Assembly: GCA_964017235.1 (NCBI GenBank)
Contig: CAXHLB010000008.1
Location: 744,001 to 808,000 of the forward strand
Length of the DNA stretch: 64,000 nucleotides
Direction of reading: 5' to 3'
Origin: Sabellastarte sp. h YS-2021
Taxonomy: Eukaryota > Annelida > Polychaeta > Sabellida > Sabellidae
Below the pieces are notes generated by a model. It saw only the letters and a program-made list of their open reading frames with translations. It was not told the DNA's origin and searched no databases. A program made the translations under genes and the position numbers. Of this stretch, positions 52,835 through 64,000 are shown piece after piece (within the stretch, counting starts at the first letter, position 1; each line of letters begins with the position of its first letter).

Positions 52835-55084
52835 TTGGTCCAAACACTGAGTAACAATTACCAATAAAGATGGAATAGCTTTGACACCTTCGAATTGGGT
52901 TAATCTATGTCACATTGGTCTGTAACCTGCAATGGGGTGGTCTAGCTGCATAAAACCCATATACCTGGGGCGCCATTTTGGCAGCATGGCTAAGCCAGAT
53001 ATTGGGATGTAATGCTGCAATTTGGGCCAAAGACTGAGGGGGTGGCACCAATAAATATGCAACAGGTTTGGGACTTACAGCTAGCAGTAAGTCTGCTGCA
53101 GGGAGATTCTGCGACTTGGGATGAAATATACTGGTTGCAGTAATTCATATATACAGGGGGTCATGTTTCCACCATAACTAAGCCAAATATTGAGATATTA
53201 TGCTGCAATTTGGTCCAAACACTGAGTAACAATTACCAATAAAGATGGAATAGCTTTGACACCTTCGAATTGGGTTAATCTATGTCACATTGGTCTGTAA
53301 CCTGCAATGGGGTGGTCTAGCTGCATAAAACCCATATACCTGGGGCGCCATTTTGGCAGCAGGGCTAAGCCAGATATTGGGATGTAATGCTGCAATTTGG
53401 GCCAAAGACTAAGGGGGTGGCACCAATAAATATGCAACAGCTTTGGGACTTACAGCTAGCAGTAAATCTGCTGCAGGGAGATTCTGCGACTTGGGATGAA
53501 ATATACTTGTTGCAGTAATTCATATATACAGGGGGTCATGTTTCCACCATAACTAAGCCAAATATTGAGATATTATGCTGCAATTTGGTCCAAACACTGA
53601 GTAACAATTACCAATAAAGATGGAATAGCTTTGACACCTTCGAATTGGGTTAATCTATGTCACATTGGTCTGTAACCTGCAATGGGGTGGTCTAGCTGCA
53701 TAAAACCCATATACCTGGGGCGCCATTTTGGCAGCATGGCTAAGCCAGATATTGGGATGTAATGCTGCAATTTGGGCCAAAGACTGAGGGGGTGGCACCA
53801 ATAAATATGCAACAGGTTTGGGACTTACAGCTAGCAGTAAGTCTGCTGCAGGGAGATTCTGCGACTTGGGATGAAATATACTGGTTGCAGTAATTCATAT
53901 ATACAGGGGGTCATGTTTCCACCATAACTAAGCCAAATATTGAGATATTATGCTGCAATTTGGTCCAAACACTGAGTAACAATTACCAATAAAGATGGAA
54001 TAGCTTTGACACCTTCGAATTGGGTTAATCTATGTCACATTGGTCTGTAACCTGCAATGGGGTGGTCTAGCTGCATAAAACCCATATACCTGGGGCGCCA
54101 TTTTGGCAGCAGGGCTAAGCCAGATATTGGGATGTAATGCTGCAATTTGGGCCAAAGACTAAGGGGGTGGCACCAATAAATATGCAACAGCTTTGGGACT
54201 TACAGCTAGCAGTAAATCTGCTGCAGGGAGATTCTGCGACTTGGGATGAAATATACTTGTTGCAGTAATTCATATATACAGGGGGTCATGTTTCCACCAT
54301 AACTAAGCCAAATATTGAGATATTATGCTGCAATTTGGTCCAAACACTGAGTAAAAATTACCAATAAAGATGGAATAGCTTTGGCACCTTCGAATTGGGT
54401 TAATCTATGTCACATTGGTCTGTAACCTGCAATGGGGTGGTCTAGCTGCATAAAACCCATATACCTGGGGCGCCATTTTGGCAGCAGGGCTAAGCCAGAT
54501 ATTGGGATGTAATGCTGCAATTTGGGCCAAAGACTAAGGGGGTGGCACCAATAAATATGCAACAGCTTTGGGACTTACAGCTAGCAGTAAATCTGCTGCA
54601 GGGAGATTCTGCGACTTGGGATGAAATATACTTGTTGCAGTAATTCATATATACAGGGGGTCATGTTTCCACCATAACTAAGCCAAATATTGAGATATTA
54701 TGCTGCAATTTGGTCCAAACACTGAGTAAAAATTACCAATAAAGATGGAATAGCTTTGGCACCTTCGAATTGGGTTAATCTATGTCACATTGCTCTGTAA
54801 CCTGCGATGGGGTAGTCTAGCTGCATAAAACCCATATACCTGGGACGCCATTTTGGCAGGATAACTAAGCCAAATATTGGGATGTAATGCTGCAATTTGG
54901 GCCAAAGACTGAGGGGGTGGCACCAATAAATATGCAACAGCTTTGGGACTTACAGCTAGCAGTAAATCTGCTGCAGGGAGATTCTGCGACTTGGGATGAA
55001 ATATACTTGTTGCAGTAATTCATATATACAGGGGGTCATGTTTCCACCATAACTAAGCCAAATATTGAGATATTATGCTGCAAT
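52835..55084 (+). repeat. Transition run: 2 3 2 3 4 1
   Basis: U142-147 read 2 3 2 3 4 1, with the plain type 4 (C at 226, T at 209). The order equals the six-unit block at 12001-16500 except that the type 4 unit lacks the A at 209. It separates the pentamer zone from the 3d/4a zone. Confidence 0.82.
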
Positions 55085-57709
55085 TTGGTCCAAACACTGA
55101 GTAACAATTACCAATAAAGATGGAATAGCTTTGACACCTTCGAATTGGGTTAATCTATGTCACATTGGTCTGTAACCTGCAATGGGGTGGTCTAGCTGCA
55201 TAAAACCCATATACCTGGGGCGCCATTTTGGCAGCATGGCTAAGCCAGATATTGGGATGTAATGCTGCAATTTGGGCCAAAGACTGAGGGGGTGGCACCA
55301 ATAAATATGCAACAGGTTTGGGACTTACAGCTAGCAGTAAGTCTGCTGCAGGGAGATTCTGCGACTTGGGATGAAATATACTGGTTGCAGTAATTCATAT
55401 ATACAGGGGGTCATGTTTCCACCATAACTAAGCCAAATATTGAGATATTATGCTGCAATTTGGTCCAAACACTGAGTAACAATTACCAATAAAGATGGAA
55501 TAGCTTTGACACCTTCGAATTGGGTTAATCTATGTCACATTGGTCTGTAACCTGCAATGGGGTGGTCTAGCTGCATAAAACCCATATACCTGGGGCGCCA
55601 TTTTGGCAGCAGGGCTAAGCCAGATATTGGGATGTAATGCTGCAATTTGGGCCAAAGACTAAGGGGGTGGCACCAATAAATATGCAACAGCTTTGGGACT
55701 TACAGCTAGCAGTAAATCTGCTGCAGGGAGATTCTGCGACTTGGGATGAAATATACTTGTTGCAGTAATTCATATATACAGGGGGTCATGTTTCCACCAT
55801 AAATAAGCCAAATATTGACATATTATGCTGCAATTTGGTCCAAACACTGAGTAACAATTACCAATAAAGATGGAATAGCTTTGACACCTTCGAATTGGGT
55901 TAATCTATGTCACATTGGTCTGTAACCTGCAATGGGGTGGTCTAGCTGCATAAAACCCATATACCTGGGGCGCCATTTTGGCAGCAGGGCTAAGCCAGAT
56001 ATTGGGATGTAATGCTGCAATTTGGGCCAAAGACTAAGGGGGTGGCACCAATAAATATGCAACAGCTTTGGGACTTACAGCTAGCAGTAAATCTGCTGCA
56101 GGGAGATTCTGCGACTTGGGATGAAATATACTTGTTGCAGTAATTCATATATACAGGGGGTCATGTTTCCACCATAACTAAGCCAAATATTGAGATATTA
56201 TGCTGCAATTTGGTCCAAACACTGAGTAAAAATTACCAATAAAGATGGAATAGCTTTGGCACCTTCGAATTGGGTTAATCTATGTCACATTGGTCTGTAA
56301 CCTGCAATGGGGTGGTCTAGCTGCATAAAACCCATATACCTGGGGCGCCATTTTGGCAGCAGGGCTAAGCCAGATATTGGGATGTAATGCTGCAATTTGG
56401 GCCAAAGACTAAGGGGGAGGCACCAATAAATATGCAACAGCTTTGGGACTTACAGCTAGCAGTAAATCTGCTGCAGGGAGATTCTGCGACTTGGGATGAA
56501 ATATACTTGTTGCAGTAATTCATATATACAGGGGGTCATGTTTCCACCATAACTAAGCCAAATATTGAGATATTATGCTGCAATTTGGTCCAAACACTGA
56601 GTAAAAATTACCAATAAAGATGGAATAGCTTTGGCACCTTCGAATTGGGTTAATCTATGTCACATTGCTCTGTAACCTGCGATGGGGTAGTCTAGCTGCA
56701 TAAAACCCATATACCTGGGACGCCATTTTGGCAGGATAACTAAGCCAAATATTGGGATGTAATGCTGCAATTTGGGCCAAAGACTGAGGGGGTGGCACCA
56801 ATAAATATGCAACAGCTTTGGGACTTACAGCTAGCAGTAAATCTGCTGCAGGGAGATTCTGCGACTTGGGATGAAATATACTTGTTGCAGTAATTCATAT
56901 ATACAGGGGGTCATGTTTCCACCATAACTAAGCCAAATATTGAGATATTATGCTGCAATTTGGTCCAAACACTGAGTAACAATTACCAATAAAGATGGAA
57001 TAGCTTTGACACCTTCGAATTGGGTTAATCTATGTCACATTGGTCTGTAACCTGCAATGGGGTGGTCTAGCTGCATAAAACCCATATACCTGGGGCGCCA
57101 TTTTGGCAGCATGGCTAAGCCAGATATTGGGATGTAATGCTGCAATTTGGGCCAAAGACTGAGGGGGTGGCACCAATAAATATGCAACAGGTTTGGGACT
57201 TACAGCTAGCAGTAAGTCTGCTGCAGGGAGATTCTGCGACTTGGGATGAAATATACTGGTTGCAGTAATTCATATATACAGGGGGTCATGTTTCCACCAT
57301 AACTAAGCCAAATATTGAGATATTATGCTGCAATTTGGTCCAAACACTGAGTAACAATTACCAATAAAGATGGAATAGCTTTGACACCTTCGAATTGGGT
57401 TAATCTATGTCACATTGGTCTGTAACCTGCAATGGGGTGGTCTAGCTGCATAAAACCCATATACCTGGGGCGCCATTTTGGCAGCAGGGCTAAGCCAGAT
57501 ATTGGGATGTAATGCTGCAATTTGGGCCAAAGACTAAGGGGGTGGCACCAATAAATATGCAACAGCTTTGGGACTTACAGCTAGCAGTAAATCTGCTGCA
57601 GGGAGATTCTGCGACTTGGGATGAAATATACTTGTTGCAGTAATTCATATATACAGGGGGTCATGTTTCCACCATAACTAAGCCAAATATTGAGATATTA
57701 TGCTGCAAT
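55085..57709 (+). repeat. Seven-unit segmental duplicate, copy 1
   Basis: U148-154 read 2 3d 3 4a 1 2 3 and match U162-168 (60335-62959) at an offset of 14 units, 5250 bp. The 3d marker (A at 344, C at 360) falls at bases 55803 and 55819. The 4a marker is A at 209 in U151. Two independent markers in the same order make shared descent likely. Confidence 0.85.
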
Positions 57710-60700
57710 TTGGTCCAAACACTGAGTAAAAATTACCAATAAAGATGGAATAGCTTTGGCACCTTCGAATTGGGTTAATCTATGTCACATTGCTCTGTAA
57801 CCTGCGATGGGGTAGTCTAGCTGCATAAAACCCATATACCTGGGACGCCATTTTGGCAGGATAACTAAGCCAAATATTGGGATGTAATGCTGCAATTTGG
57901 GCCAAAGACTGAGGGGGTGGCACCAATAAATATGCAACAGCTTTGGGACTTACAGCTAGCAGTAAATCTGCTGCAGGGAGATTCTGCGACTTGGGATGAA
58001 ATATACTTGTTGCAGTAATTCATATATACAGGGGGTCATGTTTCCACCATAACTAAGCCAAATATTGAGATATTATGCTGCAATTTGGTCCAAACACTGA
58101 GTAACAATTACCAATAAAGATGGAATAGCTTTGACACCTTCGAATTGGGTTAATCTATGTCACATTGGTCTGTAACCTGCAATGGGGTGGTCTAGCTGCA
58201 TAAAACCCATATACCTGGGGCGCCATTTTGGCAGCATGGCTAAGCCAGATATTGGGATGTAATGCTGCAATTTGGGCCAAAGACTGAGGGGGTGGCACCA
58301 ATAAATATGCAACAGGTTTGGGACTTACAGCTAGCAGTAAGTCTGCTGCAGGGAGATTCTGCGACTTGGGATGAAATATACTGGTTGCAGTAATTCATAT
58401 ATACAGGGGGTCATGTTTCCACCATAACTAAGCCAAATATTGAGATATTATGCTGCAATTTGGTCCAAACACTGAGTAACAATTACCAATAAAGATGGAA
58501 TAGCTTTGACACCTTCGAATTGGGTTAATCTATGTCACATTGGTCTGTAACCTGCAATGGGGTGGTCTAGCTGCATAAAACCCATATACCTGGGGCGCCA
58601 TTTTGGCAGCAGGGCTAAGCCAGATATTGGGATGTAATGCTGCAATTTGGGCCAAAGACTAAGGGGGTGGCACCAATAAATATGCAACAGCTTTGGGACT
58701 TACAGCTAGCAGTAAATCTGCTGCAGGGAGATTCTGCGACTTGGGATGAAATATACTTGTTGCAGTAATTCATATATACAGGGGGTCATGTTTCCACCAT
58801 AACTAAGCCAAATATTGAGATATTATGCTGCAATTTGGTCCAAACACTGAGTAAAAATTACCAATAAAGATGGAATAGCTTTGGCACCTTCGAATTGGGT
58901 TAATCTATGTCACATTGCTCTGTAACCTGCGATGGGGTAGTCTAGCTGCATAAAACCCATATACCTGGGACGCCATTTTGGCAGGATAACTAAGCCAAAT
59001 ATTGGGATGTAATGCTGCAATTTGGGCCAAAGACTGAGGGGGTGGCACCAATAAATATGCAACAGCTTTGGGACTTACAGCTAGCAGTAAATCTGCTGCA
59101 GGGAGATTCTGCGACTTGGGATGAAATATACTTGTTGCAGTAATTCATATATACAGGGGGTCATGTTTCCACCATAACTAAGCCAAATATTGAGATATTA
59201 TGCTGCAATTTGGTCCAAACACTGAGTAACAATTACCAATAAAGATGGAATAGCTTTGACACCTTCGAATTGGGTTAATCTATGTCACATTGGTCTGTAA
59301 CCTGCAATGGGGTGGTCTAGCTGCATAAAACCCATATACCTGGGGCGCCATTTTGGCAGCATGGCTAAGCCAGATATTGGGATGTAATGCTGCAATTTGG
59401 GCCAAAGACTGAGGGGGTGGCACCAATAAATATGCAACAGGTTTGGGACTTACAGCTAGCAGTAAGTCTGCTGCAGGGAGATTCTGCGACTTGGGATGAA
59501 ATATACTGGTTGCAGTAATTCATATATACAGGGGGTCATGTTTCCACCATAACTAAGCCAAATATTGAGATATTATGCTGCAATTTGGTCCAAACACTGA
59601 GTAACAATTACCAATAAAGATGGAATAGCTTTGACACCTTCGAATTGGGTTAATCTATGTCACATTGGTCTGTAACCTGCAATGGGGTGGTCTAGCTGCA
59701 TAAAACCCATATACCTGGGGCGCCATTTTGGCAGCAGGGCTAAGCCAGATATTGGGATGTAATGCTGCAATTTGGGCCAAAGACTAAGGGGGTGGCACCA
59801 ATAAATATGCAACAGCTTTGGGACTTACAGCTAGCAGTAAATCTGCTGCAGGGAGATTCTGCGACTTGGGATGAAATATACTTGTTGCAGTAATTCATAT
59901 ATACAGGGGGTCATGTTTCCACCATAACTAAGCCAAATATTGAGATATTATGCTGCAATTTGGTCCAAACACTGAGTAAAAATTACCAATAAAGATGGAA
60001 TAGCTTTGGCACCTTCGAATTGGGTTAATCTATGTCACATTGCTCTGTAACCTGCGATGGGGTAGTCTAGCTGCATAAAACCCATATACCTGGGACGCCA
60101 TTTTGGCAGGATAACTAAGCCAAATATTGGGATGTAATGCTGCAATTTGGGCCAAAGACTGAGGGGGTGGCACCAATAAATATGCAACAGCTTTGGGACT
60201 TACAGCTAGCAGTAAATCTGCTGCAGGGAGATTCTGCGACTTGGGATGAAATATACTTGTTGCAGTAATTCATATATACAGGGGGTCATGTTTCCACCAT
60301 AACTAAGCCAAATATTGAGATATTATGCTGCAATTTGGTCCAAACACTGAGTAACAATTACCAATAAAGATGGAATAGCTTTGACACCTTCGAATTGGGT
60401 TAATCTATGTCACATTGGTCTGTAACCTGCAATGGGGTGGTCTAGCTGCATAAAACCCATATACCTGGGGCGCCATTTTGGCAGCATGGCTAAGCCAGAT
60501 ATTGGGATGTAATGCTGCAATTTGGGCCAAAGACTGAGGGGGTGGCACCAATAAATATGCAACAGGTTTGGGACTTACAGCTAGCAGTAAGTCTGCTGCA
60601 GGGAGATTCTGCGACTTGGGATGAAATATACTGGTTGCAGTAATTCATATATACAGGGGGTCATGTTTCCACCATAACTAAGCCAAATATTGAGATATTA

Positions 60701-61084
60701 TGCTGCAATTTGGTCCAAACACTGAGTAACAATTACCAATAAAGATGGAATAGCTTTGACACCTTCGAATTGGGTTAATCTATGTCACATTGGTCTGTAA
60801 CCTGCAATGGGGTGGTCTAGCTGCATAAAACCCATATACCTGGGGCGCCATTTTGGCAGCAGGGCTAAGCCAGATATTGGGATGTAATGCTGCAATTTGG
60901 GCCAAAGACTAAGGGGGTGGCACCAATAAATATGCAACAGCTTTGGGACTTACAGCTAGCAGTAAATCTGCTGCAGGGAGATTCTGCGACTTGGGATGAA
61001 ATATACTTGTTGCAGTAATTCATATATACAGGGGGTCATGTTTCCACCATAAATAAGCCAAATATTGACATATTATGCTGCAAT
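56585..61084 (+). repeat. Three-unit higher-order repeat: (1 2 3) four times
   Basis: U152-154, U155-157, U158-160 and U161-163 each read 1 2 3, giving four 1125-bp copies. The last type 3 is the 3d form. Type 4 is missing from this run, unlike most of the window, where 4 precedes 1. The 3d form at its end equals the one just before the run, so the trimer array expanded inside a duplicated segment. Confidence 0.87.
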
Positions 61085-62959
61085 TTGGTCCAAACACTGA
61101 GTAACAATTACCAATAAAGATGGAATAGCTTTGACACCTTCGAATTGGGTTAATCTATGTCACATTGGTCTGTAACCTGCAATGGGGTGGTCTAGCTGCA
61201 TAAAACCCATATACCTGGGGCGCCATTTTGGCAGCAGGGCTAAGCCAGATATTGGGATGTAATGCTGCAATTTGGGCCAAAGACTAAGGGGGTGGCACCA
61301 ATAAATATGCAACAGCTTTGGGACTTACAGCTAGCAGTAAATCTGCTGCAGGGAGATTCTGCGACTTGGGATGAAATATACTTGTTGCAGTAATTCATAT
61401 ATACAGGGGGTCATGTTTCCACCATAACTAAGCCAAATATTGAGATATTATGCTGCAATTTGGTCCAAACACTGAGTAAAAATTACCAATAAAGATGGAA
61501 TAGCTTTGGCACCTTCGAATTGGGTTAATCTATGTCACATTGGTCTGTAACCTGCAATGGGGTGGTCTAGCTGCATAAAACCCATATACCTGGGGCGCCA
61601 TTTTGGCAGCAGGGCTAAGCCAGATATTGGGATGTAATGCTGCAATTTGGGCCAAAGACTAAGGGGGAGGCACCAATAAATATGCAACAGCTTTGGGACT
61701 TACAGCTAGCAGTAAATCTGCTGCAGGGAGATTCTGCGACTTGGGATGAAATATACTTGTTGCAGTAATTCATATATACAGGGGGTCATGTTTCCACCAT
61801 AACTAAGCCAAATATTGAGATATTATGCTGCAATTTGGTCCAAACACTGAGTAAAAATTACCAATAAAGATGGAATAGCTTTGGCACCTTCGAATTGGGT
61901 TAATCTATGTCACATTGCTCTGTAACCTGCGATGGGGTAGTCTAGCTGCATAAAACCCATATACCTGGGACGCCATTTTGGCAGGATAACTAAGCCAAAT
62001 ATTGGGATGTAATGCTGCAATTTGGGCCAAAGACTGAGGGGGTGGCACCAATAAATATGCAACAGCTTTGGGACTTACAGCTAGCAGTAAATCTGCTGCA
62101 GGGAGATTCTGCGACTTGGGATGAAATATACTTGTTGCAGTAATTCATATATACAGGGGGTCATGTTTCCACCATAACTAAGCCAAATATTGAGATATTA
62201 TGCTGCAATTTGGTCCAAACACTGAGTAACAATTACCAATAAAGATGGAATAGCTTTGACACCTTCGAATTGGGTTAATCTATGTCACATTGGTCTGTAA
62301 CCTGCAATGGGGTGGTCTAGCTGCATAAAACCCATATACCTGGGGCGCCATTTTGGCAGCATGGCTAAGCCAGATATTGGGATGTAATGCTGCAATTTGG
62401 GCCAAAGACTGAGGGGGTGGCACCAATAAATATGCAACAGGTTTGGGACTTACAGCTAGCAGTAAGTCTGCTGCAGGGAGATTCTGCGACTTGGGATGAA
62501 ATATACTGGTTGCAGTAATTCATATATACAGGGGGTCATGTTTCCACCATAACTAAGCCAAATATTGAGATATTATGCTGCAATTTGGTCCAAACACTGA
62601 GTAACAATTACCAATAAAGATGGAATAGCTTTGACACCTTCGAATTGGGTTAATCTATGTCACATTGGTCTGTAACCTGCAATGGGGTGGTCTAGCTGCA
62701 TAAAACCCATATACCTGGGGCGCCATTTTGGCAGCAGGGCTAAGCCAGATATTGGGATGTAATGCTGCAATTTGGGCCAAAGACTAAGGGGGTGGCACCA
62801 ATAAATATGCAACAGCTTTGGGACTTACAGCTAGCAGTAAATCTGCTGCAGGGAGATTCTGCGACTTGGGATGAAATATACTTGTTGCAGTAATTCATAT
62901 ATACAGGGGGTCATGTTTCCACCATAACTAAGCCAAATATTGAGATATTATGCTGCAAT
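60335..62959 (+). repeat. Seven-unit segmental duplicate, copy 2
   Basis: U162-168 read 2 3d 3 4a 1 2 3. The 3d doublet is at bases 61053 and 61069, and the 4a marker is in U165. The following U169-171 read 2 3d 3 again. A third partial copy therefore begins at 62960, offset seven units, and runs out of the window. Confidence 0.85.
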
Positions 62960-63334
62960 TTGGTCCAAACACTGAGTAACAATTACCAATAAAGATGGAA
63001 TAGCTTTGACACCTTCGAATTGGGTTAATCTATGTCACATTGGTCTGTAACCTGCAATGGGGTGGTCTAGCTGCATAAAACCCATATACCTGGGGCGCCA
63101 TTTTGGCAGCATGGCTAAGCCAGATATTGGGATGTAATGCTGCAATTTGGGCCAAAGACTGAGGGGGTGGCACCAATAAATATGCAACAGGTTTGGGACT
63201 TACAGCTAGCAGTAAGTCTGCTGCAGGGAGATTCTGCGACTTGGGATGAAATATACTGGTTGCAGTAATTCATATATACAGGGGGTCATATTTCCACCAT
63301 AACTAAGCCAAATATTGAGATATTATGCTGCAAT
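62960..63334 (+). repeat. Type 2 unit with a private substitution (U169)
   Basis: This unit is type 2 at every diagnostic position, with A instead of G at base 63290 (unit position 331, GGTCATATTTCC instead of GGTCATGTTTCC). I saw this base in no other unit. It is one of the few private differences in the array. Confidence 0.85.
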
Positions 63335-63709
63335 TTGGTCCAAACACTGAGTAACAATTACCAATAAAGATGGAATAGCTTTGACACCTTCGAATTGGGT
63401 TAATCTATGTCACATTGGTCTGTAACCTGCAATGGGGTGGTCTAGCTGCATAAAACCCATATACCTGGGGCGCCATTTTGGCAGCAGGGCTAAGCCAGAT
63501 ATTGGGATGTAATGCTGCAATTTGGGCCAAAGACTAAGGGGGTGGCACCAATAAATATGCAACAGCTTTGGGACTTACAGCTAGCAGTAAATCTGCTGCA
63601 GGGAGATTCTGCGACTTGGGATGAAATATACTTGTTGCAGTAATTCATATATACAGGGGGTCATGTTTCCACCATAAATAAGCCAAATATTGACATATTA
63701 TGCTGCAAT

Positions 63710-64000
63710 TTGGTCCAAACACTGAGTAACAATTACCAATAAAGATGGAATAGCTTTGACACCTTCGAATTGGGTTAATCTATGTCACATTGGTCTGTAA
63801 CCTGCAATGGGGTGGTCTAGCTGCATAAAACCCATATACCTGGGGCGCCATTTTGGCAGCAGGGCTAAGCCAGATATTGGGATGTAATGCTGCAATTTGG
63901 GCCAAAGACTAAGGGGGTGGCACCAATAAATATGCAACAGCTTTGGGACTTACAGCTAGCAGTAAATCTGCTGCAGGGAGATTCTGCGACTTGGGATGAA
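63710..64000 (+). repeat. Partial type 3 unit at the window end (U171)
   Basis: The first 291 bases of a unit are present. They carry C at 21, A at 50, CAGGG and A at 202, so it is type 3. It follows a 3d unit (doublet at 63678 and 63694), as U150 and U164 do. The array continues beyond the window. Confidence 0.95.

Larger units (their letters stand above)
1..64000 (+). repeat. 375-bp tandem satellite array, 170 complete units plus one partial
   Basis: The landmark TTGGTCCAAAC recurs exactly every 375 bases from base 1 to 17626, and again every 375 bases from 18335 to 63710. The only length exception is the unit at 18001-18334. All copies lie head to tail in one orientation. No unique sequence, transposon, inverted copy or gene interrupts them, and both window edges fall inside the array. 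Unit G+C is about 42% by hand count, with three or four CpG per unit. A unit of 375 is a multiple of three, so any open frame in a unit would continue through the array. None does, so the array is not protein coding. I do not recognise the family. Its size and homogeneity fit a centromeric or heterochromatic satellite, which is inference. Confidence 0.99.

Noticed and set aside
1-64000. CRISPR array or other bacterial repeat system
   Set aside because: The units abut directly, are 375 bp long and have no spacers of differing sequence. No cas-like or other gene is present.
1-64000. LTR, LINE, SINE or DNA transposon origin of the unit
   Set aside because: There are no terminal repeats, target duplications, poly-A tails or coding remnants. 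The only internal similarity is between the two half-units.
1-64000. Naming the species from the satellite
   Set aside because: I do not recall a described family with this 375-bp dimer. Low CpG and the unit size fit many vertebrates and some other eukaryotes, so any name would be a guess.

Overview
The whole 64,000-base window is one uninterrupted satellite DNA array. The unit is 375 bp (about 42% G+C by a hand count of the first unit), always in the same orientation. I count 170 complete units (U1 to U170) and a 291-base partial unit (U171) cut off by the window end. All units are exactly 375 bp except U49 (18001-18334), which is 334 bp. I see no supportable gene, RNA gene, transposon, CRISPR array, origin or unique sequence on either strand. 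The array runs off both window edges. It points to a eukaryotic heterochromatic or centromere-like block, probably from a long-read assembly. CpG is scarce (three or four per unit), which would fit a methylated vertebrate genome. I do not recognise the satellite family and do not name a species.

Unit structure. Each 375-bp unit is an old dimer of two diverged halves that both begin AAGCCAAATATTG: a 187-bp A half and a 188-bp B half. I number unit positions from TTGGTCCAAAC, which coincides with window base 1. So U1-U49 start at 375(n-1)+1, and U50 onward start at 18335+375(n-50). The B half is unit positions 158-345. The A half is 346-375 continuing into 1-157 of the next unit.

Unit types. 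Linked substitutions define four types. Positions checked in order are 21, 50, 84, 97, 105, 136, 151-155, 164, 202, 232, 257, 299. Type 1: A,G,C,G,A,A,GATAA,A,G,C,A,T. Type 2: C,A,G,A,G,G,CATGG,G,G,G,G,G. Type 3: C,A,G,A,G,G,CAGGG,G,A,C,A,T. Type 4 equals type 3 except A at 21 and G at 50. Types differ by 2 to 13 bases, while units of one type looked identical apart from a few marked variants: 4a (A at 209), 4m (A at 226), 3t (T at 149), 3s (A at 247), 3d (A at 344 plus C at 360). Chimeric units combine the left of one type with the right of another: 1/2, 2/n, 3/2 and 3/4a (n means the right part shared by types 1, 3 and 4).

Unit order. U1-23: 1 2 3 2 3 4 2 3 4 1/2 3 1/2 3 4 1 2 3 2 3 2 3 2 3. 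U24-45: 1 2 3 1 2 3 1 2 3/4a 2 3 2 3 4a 1 2 3 2 3 4a 1 3. U46-65: 3 4a 1 2(deleted) 3 4 1 2 3 2/n, then 3 4a 1 2 3 4 1 2 3 2/n. U66-92: 2 3 4 1 2 3 3t 4 1 2 3 3t 4 1 2 3t 4 1 2 3 2 3 1 2 3 2 3. U93-113: 3t 4 1 2 3t 4 1 2 3t 4 1 2 3 2 3 1 2 3 2 3 2. U114-141: 3s, then (4m 1 3 1 2/n) three times, 3/2 3s, then (4m 1 3 1 2/n) twice. U142-171: 2 3 2 3 4 1 2 3d 3 4a 1 2 3 1 2 3 1 2 3 1 2 3d 3 4a 1 2 3 2 3d 3.

Taken together, the window shows a hierarchy: about 187-bp monomer, 375-bp dimer, higher-order blocks of 2 to 10 units, and segmental copies of 7 to 16 units. This is the signature of repeated recent unequal exchange and block amplification. The interest lies in this recent, nested turnover and in small dyad motifs fixed in the unit. 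There is no gene system to report.
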